A stretch of DNA of 64,000 nucleotides. Source: Maratus speciosus. Lineage: Eukaryota > Arthropoda > Arachnida > Araneae > Salticidae. Shown piece after piece: positions 54,604 to 64,000 of this stretch. The notes below the pieces were generated by a model. The model ran no database searches and was not told where the DNA came from. It saw only the letters and a list, made by a program, of their open reading frames with translations. Location of the stretch: positions 474,972,806-475,036,805 of the forward strand of contig OZ010795.1 in assembly GCA_963932465.1 (NCBI GenBank). The letters run 5' to 3'. Position 1 is the stretch's first letter, and every line of letters begins with the position of its first letter. The translations under genes and the position numbers were made by a program.

Positions 54604-57600
54604 CGTATTTAGGATGGAGTTCTATTATTTCCGTATTACTCAATCTAATATGTATAATCGTGATAAATTTTGTATTCATGCATTTTTGCATAACAATGAA
54701 ACCGCTATTGCACCAAGATCTAAATATTTATAAAACTAGTTAGTATAGTACGAACGCACCTCATTTGCCACATTTGAAGTACAGTTTTCGACTTGTTTAT
54801 GCAAATATCATAATTTTTAAACCCTTTCTTAAAATCGCTATAACTTTAGGAGTAATCGCTCTAAATTAGTGATTTTTTTAATGAAAGACCCATTATCAGA
54901 ATATATATCGAATTTTCCATATCAACTTTCCTGATATAATATCACGGTAATGTGTTTTAAACGGTCGATAACATTGTAATCATAAATGACGCATAAGTTT
55001 GGCAACAGTTCTTAACGATAGTTCTATAAATGATGCATAAATGCGTCAACGGGGTTCATAGTGTTAATATACTAGGAACTACGAATGATCGAATGAAAAA
55101 TTATCGCATTTTTAACATCCTACTTTCCTTCCTTATAAATTCACTTTATTTGATACTATTTTATGTGCAAACATTAATCCCTTCTTATTTCCTATTAAAA
55201 AGGGGAAAACAAGCGCAGTCTTTTGAGAATGAGTGATTTGTGAAATGTTTCTAAGTGCAATGGGTCAAGAGCTTCACGTCTGTCAGCATCGTTATATCCC
55301 GCTCTTTTTTTCCTTGTCATATTCTCCCTACATTCTTTTCTAAAGTGTAGTTCAGTTTTGAAGGGTTATAGAAGAAAAGAAGTTCATTTTATTTTATTTT
55401 CTAATAATAAGTTTTTTATTTGAAATATATGGTACGAAAAATATTCTAGTATAATGAAAGCAGCTATACCTATATATTGTTTCATTTACTACGGAAGAGG
55501 TACAATGATCAATTTCCTGCCATTGTGTTTGAGATTCCTCCTTGAAAAGAAATTGAGTTTAGAAATGATGGATTTATCCTTAAAGTTTTCAAGTACAAAA
55601 TGATCGAGATTGAATGATTCTGGAAGAAATCTAAAATTTTTGCTTATTATACTATAGAATTATATTTTGAAATATAGAAGTACTTATTGTTCATCCATTG
55701 GAAATATTGTCTAGATGCTTTGTTGAGTCATTTCAAATGTTATGAAAATGGATTCAAAACTTAAGAAACATATTAATAAAAGTTTTCTTCATTCTATTAA
55801 ATCCTATTATACGTAAATAATTCATTGATAACCCATTATAGGAAATCATTTCAGGTTGCCATGATGATTATTCTATTAAATCCTATCATACGTAATTAAT
55901 TCAATGATATCCCATGATAGTTAATGATTCTAGATTTGCCATGGTGATGACATTTTATTTAAGATAGAGACATATTATTTCCGTATTACTGAATTTAATA
56001 TATATAATCATAATAAATTTTCTATTCATGCATTTTTGCCTAAGAGTGCAACAGCTATTGCACCAAGATCTGCATATTTATAAAACTAGTTAAATTACGA
56101 ACGCTCCTCTTTTATCACGTTTGCCGTACAATTTCCGGCTTTTTTTTCTGTCATATTCTCCCTAGTTTTTTTTCTAACGTGTAGCTGAGTTTTGAAGGTT
56201 TATAGAAGTTAAGAAGTTCGTTTTATTTTATTTTTTAATAATAAGTTTTTTATTTGAAATATATGATACGAAAAATACTGTAGTATAATGGAAGCAGCTA
56301 TACAGATATATCGTATGATTTACTCCGGAAGAGGTACAAGGATCAATTTCCTACCATTGAGTTTAGATTCCTCCTTGAAAAGAAATTGAGTTTAGAAATG
56401 ATGGATTTATCGTTAAAGTTTTCAAGTAGAAACGATCGAGATTGAATGATTCTGGAAGTAATCTAACACTTACGTTTATTTACGTAGTAGAATTATGTTT
56501 TGAAATATAGAAATACTTTATTGTTTATCCATTGGAAATAGACAATGTCTTGATGCTTTATTGGTGCGTTCGTAATTCTACAAATACGTAGCACCTATAT
56601 AGTCGTCATCTGGTTCGTCCGTATGTCTGTCTGACCGCATATCAGCGCAAAAACTACCCTACAGAATGGTTTAAAATATAATAGTATGTATAATAGTTGT
56701 AGAATATATGTATAATAGTTGTAGAATATTGTCGAGTCATTTCAAATTTTATGAAAATCGAATCAAAACTTAAGATATTAATAAAAGTTTTCTTCATTCT
56801 ATTAAATCATATCATACGTTATTAACTCAATGATATACCGTGATAGGTAATGACTGTAGGTTGTCGTGGTGATTACGTTCTATTTAAGATGGAGAAATAT
56901 TATTTTCGTATTACTGAATTTTATATATATAATCGTAATACATTTTGTATTCATGCATTTTTGCCTAAGAGTGCAACAACTATTGTACTAAGATCTGAGT
57001 ATTTATAAAACTAGTTATAGTGCGAACGCACTTCATTTGCCACGTTTGACGTACAATTGCGGTCTTGTTAACCATTTGGAAAAATGGTTATTGTCCTCGT
57101 CAGGGTAGGAAATCAAAAGCATATCTGAAGCTTTTTATTGGTTGAATCCGCATTTCATTCGTTTTCTGATTGGTCTATACAGTAATCTGTATTTCCCTTT
57201 ACTTTCAACAGAGATGGATACTTCTGTTGCCACTATGACATAAAAGTAATAAAAACTACAAAAAAAAAAAAATTTGATAACTCAGAAACAAATTGAGATA
57301 CAGCTTTCAAACAAATTGCATTTTAAACAACATTTTTTTCTCTATACGACGGTGTAAAAGTAATATTATGGGATGTTTAGAAGTTTAAGAATGAAATTTC
57401 ACTTAAGATTGGTCGTCAGAATTCTTGGACGATGGAAAAGCTTTTTCCCGAACAGCCAATGAAATGCTTGGATAATACGTAAGTTTTAAGAAATCTGACG
57501 GGTCGCAGGCGATTTTTGTCGCTTGCAATTTTTACGTGTAATAATACTATTAATGTTTAATTCATGACGTACGTAATGTATGATCAACTCCGTGCGATTT

Positions 57601-57667
57601 TTTATGTCTTAAATTTTACTCTTCGAAAAAATCATTTTCCAAATAGTCTTTGTAATTTGTTAAATTG

Positions 57668-57705
<38 letters not shown>

Positions 57706-58110
57706 TGATATTCTTCTTGTTTCTTTTCTAAAGTGTAGCTCAGTTTTGAAGGGTTATAGAAGAAAAAAATTTATTTTATCTTTTAATATTAAGTTTATTA
57801 TATGAAACATATGATACGAAAACTATTCTAGTATAATGGAAGCAACTATACAGATATATTGTTTGATTTACTGCGGAAGAGATACAATGATCAATTTCCT
57901 GCCATTGTGTTTGAGATTTATCCTTGAAAAGAAATTGAGTTTAGAAATGATGGATTTATCCTTAAAGTTTTCAAATAGGAATGATCGAAATTGAATGATT
58001 CTGGAAGTAATTTAAAACGTAAGCTTATTATATAGTAGAATTATATTTTAAAATATAGAAGTATTGTTCATTCATTGGAAATAGACAATGTCTTGATGTT
58101 TTTTTATGCG
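54604..58110 (+). repeat. Higher-order array of families C and B, right part
   Basis: Resumes the family C copy cut by the LINE; C ends (ACGAACGC) are at about 54747, 56096 and 57025. Family B copies of about 420 bp lie at 55305-55725, 56148-56560 and 57705-58105, each with AATGATGGATTTATC and GATTGAATGATTCTGGAAG. A C start is at about 56563. A family D block (57060-57620) and a T run (57671-57704) interrupt the last unit. Confidence 0.88.
57060..57620. repeat. Dispersed repeat family D
   Basis: Shares ACAAATTGCATTT, TTTTTTCTCTAT and CGACGGTGTAAAA with 63680-63770, and TCAACARAGATGGA/GTTGCCAC with 63930-63960, in the same order but with the blocks rearranged. A shorter piece is at 20905-20950. 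Confidence 0.6.
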
Positions 58111-58603
58111 TACAAAAATGTAATTTTTCGAAAAAAAAATGTTGTTGGATTTATTTTTTTCCGAAAATTTTGCCAATCTTCGAAATATTTAATTTTTATA
58201 GTAGTATCAATTCATAATTTTGCCTTCCTCGAATAAATGTTGCCGAACTAGGCCGACAAATTTAGAGCGGTGACAGAAGGCATCAAGAGAATGAAAAATT
58301 ACCTTAGAACACGGGTTCACAAACCATGTATTTAATCAAAAATACAAGGTGTTCTACTTTATTCCAATTTGGATTGACGGTAATACTTTCAGAAAACTGA
58401 AGAATATTATAATAAAACTTCTAATAGACATTCTCACCTTTGTTGTAAATGTCATAATAGTTAAAAAAAAAGTGGTAGAAGTTTCCATTATACGCGTCAG
58501 CAGTATGCACTTGACGCTCCACATTTTGGACTGCGATTACCAGTTCATATGGTAACATCGATTGCTTCAGAAGCATATTTTTTCAGAAATTTTCGTGATG
58601 TTA
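58111..58603. other. No gene recognised
   Basis: The 68-aa frame 58349-58555 is Ile/Val-rich without motifs; probably chance. Confidence 0.4.
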
Positions 58604-59954
58604 CACTGTGAAAAAAGGACTAAAAAACGGAGATTCTACTGGCAATCAAGACACCATTACTATTTCTGTATTTTAACAGAAATCCCGCCCCCTCCCCCCA
58701 TAAATTCCAGAAATCCGTATTTTTACAAAATTTTTTCCCTATAAATTACAGAAAAATTTCCGTTTTTCTGGAATTCATGGCATTTTTTGATAGAGGCATA
58801 AAATCTCGGTTAAGTTCGTTAATGGGCAAAATCGGACCAAGGGGATGGAAATAGGGAGGGGTTTTGTGAAAACTGAAAAAAACCACATAACTTCTTAATT
58901 TTTGTACACATCAAATCAGTTTAAAGTTTTTATTACTTCTAAAAATAAGACCAAAAATTTATGTATCACAGATTTTTGATAAAATTAAAAACTGGCTCAA
59001 GGGGCGCAAAAAATAGGGTTTTTGGGAGAAAAAAAAATCATAACTTCGTTAATTCTCAAGATATCAAATTCAATTAATTTTATTATACATCTCCTTAATA
59101 TTATCTACAACTTTTATATTTACAATTTTTTGATAGGACCAATTCGTACCGCAAAAACATTAAAAACGAAAACAAAAAAAGGGGGGTGAAGAAGAAAAAT
59201 TTCCATAACTCCGTCAATTCACAAGATATAAAATCCGCATGAATTTATCATATAACTTCTTAATATTGTCTTTTTATAGGACCAATTCTTACAGCAAAAA
59301 CAAATTAAAAATACATAGCGGTTGAAGAAAAAAATCATCTTATTAAGAATGTATTCAAATCCAAACTGCTTATTTTCTTACTCATTTTAAAATTAATTTT
59401 TGCTCTCAAACGCGTCCAATTGATAGATTGTCTTCTTCAGAAACTATATAATGTACCGTAATGATCGAGTTTTTGATAGAGGCAGAATATATTTCAAAAA
59501 ATGATGTCAAAGTGGGCATTTTGAACCGAATTTCCCGAAGCGATTGTGTTAGAAGCGAAAAATATTGCCCTACTGAGAAAATAATTGTTTATTAATCAAG
59601 TTTTATTTAATTGAAAGAAAAATAAAAACTCATATCGCTTATAAATCTTTTCAAAAATCACGTCAGCAAGTTTCGTATTTTTTCTATTAAAAATGAATCT
59701 GAAAATGTGCCAGAAAATTTCGAGTTGTTGAGCATGGAAAAGTATTTTTTTTTAATACCGCCTTAACATGATTCTGATAAAACCACCTATTATGTAAAAA
59801 TGAAATGAAAACTCGTCAAAAGCGGCCAGATAAAACTGTTAAAGTGGATTTATATCTACTCATGATTTAGTTGTTGTTGATGCAATTAATATACTTAACT
59901 TCGAAATCTACCTCCGCCTGTAGGCCGGGCCGGCAGGGATTTTTTTTTACAGTG
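58604..59954. mobile_element. TA-flanked element with CACTGTGAAAAAA ends
   Basis: Left CACTGTGAAAAAA after TA (58602-58603). Right end is the complement of CACTGTAAAAAAA, before TA (59955-59956). Interior near 59000-59340 holds two or three diverged copies of a unit with ATAACTTCGTTAATTC. 59510-59700 resembles 29780-29980 inside the Tigger remnant (GTGGGCATTTTGAACCGAAT). No transposase. Confidence 0.6.
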
Positions 59955-60013
59955 TATAACACAAAATAAGGTATATATCGTAGCATTTTCATCGCAGTGT
60001 TTTTATTTTTCTC

Positions 60014-60717
60014 ACAATTATTGCCATCAACTCAAGTCCAGTTAGGATGAAACACCCCGCATCTGTGACTAAATAAGTGGCTCATATTCTATGTTAATTT
60101 TTCATCCGATTGACATCCGATTTGACATTTGATCCGACAATTATTGCCATCGACTCAAGTCCAGTTAGGATGAAACACCCCGCATCTGTGACTAAATAAG
60201 TGGCTCATATTCTATGTTAATTTTTCATCCGATTGACATCCGATTTGACATTTGATCCGACAATTATTGCCATCGACTCAAGTCCAGTTAGGATGAAACA
60301 CCCCGCATCTGTGACTAAATAAGTGGCTCATATTCTATGTTAATTTTTCATCCGATTTGACATTTGATCCGACAATTATTGCCATCAACTCAAGTCCAGT
60401 TAGGATGAAACACCCCGCATCTGTGACTAAATAAGTGGCTCATATTCTATGGTAATTTTTCATCCGATTGACATCCGATTTGACATTTGATCCGACAATT
60501 ATTGCCATCAACTCAAGTCCAGTTAGGATGAAACACCCCGCATCTGTGACTAAATAAGTGGCTCATATTCTATGGTAATTTTTCATCCGATTGACATCCG
60601 ATTTGACATTTGATCCGACAATTATTGCCATCAACTCAAGTCCAGTTAGGATGAAACAACCCGCATCTGTGACTAAATAAGTGGCTCATATTCTATGGTA
60701 ATTTTTCATCCGATTGA
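60014..60717 (+). repeat. Tandem array, six units of 123 bp, near-identical
   Basis: Unit starts ACAATTATTGCCATC at 60014, 60137, 60260, 60372, 60495 and 60618. One unit is 112 bp through loss of GACATCCGATT-type sequence. Differences are one or two bases per unit (CGACTC/CAACTC, TGTTAA/TGGTAA). A very recent expansion. No coding frame. Confidence 0.95.
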
Positions 60718-60883
60718 TGTTTACTCAGCCCTCTGAAGTTCTCGTCAGATTCAGTAACACCCTGCATATGGCATAATATATTGCATTATATGTAATGTTT
60801 AGATATTTGATTATGACGAAAGTATTTTATTGGAGTTTAAATATATTTAAATAGTTAAAAGAACTTTAGCAGCAACATTATAC

Positions 60884-61797
60884 AGACCGGGAGACGGTAG
60901 CACAGACAATCACCTCATCGAGTTCACGGCTGAAATTCCAGAATTAGTTAAAACTCGATTAGCATATTAACCCTTAAATGCCTAATTTTTCAAAAATCAT
61001 TGTAATAATGTTTTTTGGCTTTCATTTTTTAAATAAGTTATGGGAAAAATACTTTAAAAAATCATATTTTGTTTTAACTATGGTTTACGGCTAAAAAACA
61101 ATTTGTTACTAATCGGTAATACTGGTCTTTAATTGAAAAAATAATTTCCCTTGATAAAATTCGATAATATTAAACAAACAAGAATTTTAGGAACTATAAT
61201 AGAAATAAATTTTACTTGCTCACTGCAGAACAAAATAGGGTATTTCGCAAGCTTCCAAACAAAACAAAAAGAACAAGTAGCAACAATTCAAAAAATAAAT
61301 CTATCTTTATTCTTAAACAGCACAAGTGTTGCCATCTACATGTTGAAAATCGATTTAATAATATTTTCAGAATGTATTTTATTGGCAACATTAGGCATTA
61401 TAGCTTCAATATTATTCTAATAGTACTTTAGAGTCTAAATTGGGTATGTTGCCGAAAAGCAACACCCGGCATTTAAGGGTTAAAACCCAATCGGTTTGCC
61501 AAATCCTATCTTGGTGGAAAACACCTGAAAACCCGATTTTAGCAGTTGACTTGAAGGTTTACCATTGTGTTTTCCTGCTCTCAGTCCTCCATGTTTTTAT
61601 ACTGTTCAGCGCAAGGAAAACACAATGGTAAACCTACGAGTCAACCGCTAAAATCGGGTTTTCGGGTGTTTTCCATCAAGATATGACTTGGCAGACCGAT
61701 TGCGTTTTAATATGGAAATCGAGTTTTAACTAATTCTTGAATTTAAGCCGTGAACTCGATGAGGTGATTGTCTGTGCTGCCGGCTTTCGGTCTAATA
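60884..61797. mobile_element. Foldback element with arms of about 185 bp
   Basis: The left arm is in two pieces (60884-60970 and 61480-61580), because the element at 60971-61479 sits in it. Its inverted partner is 61605-61797: CACCTCATCGAGTTCACGGC pairs with GCCGTGAACTCGATGAGGTG, and GGTTTACCATTGTGTTTTCC with its complement. The loop is short (about 25-30 bp). This is a long hairpin-forming MITE. The 63-aa frame 61440-61631 is a reading through the arm. Confidence 0.88.
60971..61479. mobile_element. piggyBac-type MITE, 509 bp
   Basis: TTAA at 60967-60970 and 61480-61483, ends CCCTTAAATGCC and GGCATTTAAGGG. It interrupts the left arm of the foldback. The 89-aa and 71-aa frames inside (61151-61431) have no transposase motif. 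Confidence 0.9.
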
Positions 61798-62990
61798 TAG
61801 ACGGACTTTCTTTCTGACGTTGTATGATACAACACAGAAAATATTGCTACGATATTTCAAACATTGTTGTTTTTTCGCATTATTTGCGAATGTTATTGCG
61901 GTGAAAGTAACTTTACAGCACAAACATGTTTGTCTGAAATGCTGACATCCAGATGTTAAGCCATTATAGAAGATTAGATCACATCATGATGTTAAAACAG
62001 AAAATTGAAAAAATGTAACTATCCATTGCATTGTATACTTACGTACAGGTAATGCCTGTCCCATGAAAAAGAAAAAATTCCACGCATTTTAATCGCCAAA
62101 TTATTGCAGAGAAAAATGAAAACAACCATTCGATTAGAAATTATGTCTTCTCTTAATCTATATACGCTTTCATTATATATACCAGGGGATCGAACCCGAG
62201 CTCCTCGGGTTACAGAGTATAGGTGAAAACCATTCTTTTCTTTTTAATTGTAATTATTTTTTTATATGTAATATATATTTTAGATTGTCCACTAACATCA
62301 AAAAGAATTTTTATCTGAAAAATATCAATTATGCAATCAAATAAAGTTTTAAAATTTATTAAAAGCGATACTTTCACATACCACCGCATGCCAGGAGTTA
62401 TTAGCCCAAAATTTTGCGACTTACGGCAGTCTTTCCGATCATTTCAGTGTTTTAAGCGCGTGGTTCAATAACATGTCTGTTAAATTTGTTTGTTATTTAC
62501 GTTATTTTATTTATTTTTCTATAGAGGAAGTTTTAATTTTGTTATGGAACATTAGACGGAAACAAATGCCGAACTTTTTGCATTGTTTTAAGAGCAAACG
62601 GATTAATCTTTCGTAATCGAGCTACACGTGATAGATAAATTTAAAAATAATTCATGCTTGAAAATCTATATATATTATGCTATCGTACGTGGCACAGAAA
62701 TCGCGATCATTTCTTAATTGTTTAATGGCAACACCTGAATGAAACGCATCTCATTGGTTATTGTGCAATATTTTTAAAAAGGGAATAACAATAAATAAAA
62801 AAATTTTAATTAATACATATAGAACAAAACAATTTATATAATTTTTAAAAAATAAAATAAAAGTAAATAAACAATTTATTAATAAATAAACAACAACATC
62901 CGGGTTACCATATCAAGGAAAATAACGGTACTTTGGCGCCAGTTAAGTACCTCGGTGCGTATAGGGCATTGGCATCAGAAAAACATCACG
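61798..62990. other. No gene recognised
   Basis: AT-rich sequence with a tRNA-like fragment (62165-62207) as its only feature. Confidence 0.4.
62165..62207 (-). pseudogene. tRNA-like fragment (SINE remnant)
   Basis: The minus strand has CTGTAACCCGAGGAGCTCGG running into the box-B-like GGTTCGATCCC and CTGGTAT. No convincing D arm or box A. Probably the 3' half of a tRNA-derived head. Confidence 0.4.
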
Positions 62991-63560
62991 CCAACGTGGT
63001 GCATATATGACATCTGTGCCGTCTTTTATTCATCTCATTTAAAATACAATGAATAAATAAATAAATAAAGGAATTTTTCCAGTATAGGTACTTGGCGAAA
63101 TAGAGAAAAGGTCCTTGGCGAGAAAAGAAATTTGGCAACCTATTTTCTGGCAACCTATTTCATCAAAATATTTTTTTCGAATAAAGCTACATGAAAGTTG
63201 CTATGATCGCAAAAAGTTTGTACTTTTATGTTAGCTGGGCGCAATTCTCGCCAATAGCATTTTTTATTTTTCGAGGGGTAAATTAAAAAAATGCTTTGAT
63301 GTTGAAATTAAATTGATTATGGTATTTATTCTTTTCTTTTCTTTTTTTAAAGAATTTTTTTAAAGTGAAATTCATTAATTTGAAAAGTTTCAGTTTTAAA
63401 TTAAAGTTATCCATTTTAAAATGGGTGAAAGGATTATATTTTAATCTAAATTAATGAAATATGAAAAAATGCAACGGGTACAATGTTAGCGGTTTATCAC
63501 CTGTGCCCGACTAACGTAAAAATACCAAGTTCTTGATTTCTCTATCAGAATCTTCCGATT
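62991..63560 (+). repeat. Dispersed repeat with TTGGCGA motifs
   Basis: Partner of 32998-33580: ACTTGGCGAAATAGAG and CCTTGGCGAGAAAAG near 63090-63125, then the CACCTGTGCCCGACTAACG end. No coding. Confidence 0.5.
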
Positions 63561-63659
63561 TGGCAAAGGATTGAGCAAGTAAATTAAATTATGAATAAAA
63601 GTAACCTGATACAATGCCTAGCATACATTTAAGGGAGGCCAAACTGGACGCCACGGGCG

Positions 63660-64000
63660 GCTAATTATTTTAAAAACTCTAATAACTCAGTCAATTAAGA
63701 TACAATTTTCAAACAAATTGCATTTGAAAGTAGATTTTTTTCTCTATTTGACGGTGTAAAAACTGAAAATGTGCGATAATTGGAAACTTAAAAAATCGCT
63801 GACATAGCACACATTATAATTTCAATTTTTTTTTCAGTTTTTATGAGAAAATGGCAACAAAGGGTACAGTAATACATTATTTTCTTTCTGCCGTGATTAT
63901 TTTCCCTCTACTTTCAACCCTCAATGACTTTCAACAAAAATGGAGTACTTCAGTTGCCACAATTACAAAAAAATGTATTAAAAACTACAAAAAAATTAAT
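63660..64000. repeat. Dispersed repeat family D, second copy
   Basis: Shares several blocks with 57060-57420 (see there). Runs off the window end. Confidence 0.55.

Overview
The window is strongly AT-rich eukaryotic DNA. It holds intron signals, tRNA-derived SINE sequence, LTR and non-LTR retrotransposons, many terminal-inverted-repeat DNA transposons and several tandem arrays. No rRNA, intact tRNA or long intact host gene was recognised. The element mix (mariner, Tc1/Tc3, pogo/Tigger, piggyBac-like, hAT-like, Copia, an R1-like LINE with RNase H) points to an arthropod. A chelicerate such as a spider is possible, but this is an impression; nothing in the window proves it.

Layout. 1-2245: a repeat family ('A') with a roughly 147-bp tandem array; an inverted copy lies at 26616-27740. 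2549-3924: a 202-bp tandem duplication abutting a MITE with TIRs of about 207 bp. 4561-5715: one end of an LTR retrotransposon with a tRNA-Leu-type primer site. 8444-9278: a Harbinger-like MITE. 9532-15449: two nested TA-flanked elements with a Copia retrotransposon inside (11019-15024, TSD TTAAG). 15988-18816: a broken mariner carrying a hAT-like element (8-bp TSD) and another inverted-repeat element. 21789-23365: a Tc3-like transposon. 23524-25688: a hAT-like element filled with a 31-bp minisatellite. 28305-36361: a piggyBac-like remnant containing a Tigger remnant, which contains a Helitron-like element. 37746-39006: a Tc1 pseudogene. 40485-40736: a SINE with perfect 14-bp TSD. 40811-58110: a higher-order array of two repeat families ('B' and 'C'), split by a 12-kb nest. 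That nest is an R1-like LINE, split by an 8.1-kb element with TGACGTCA-rich ends, which holds a 3.15-kb hAT-like element, which holds a piggyBac-type MITE. 58604-64000: further MITEs, a near-identical 123-bp array, a foldback split by a piggyBac-type MITE, and degenerate repeats.

How the parts relate. There is no operon or pathway here. The history is one of stacked insertions that can be ordered by who interrupts whom. Every transposase or reverse transcriptase seen is broken, so nothing in the window looks autonomous. The best non-transposon coding candidate is a two-exon ORF (47515-47602 joined to 50524-50624) with a hydrophobic N-terminus. It lies inside the TGACGTCA-ended element and is tentative.
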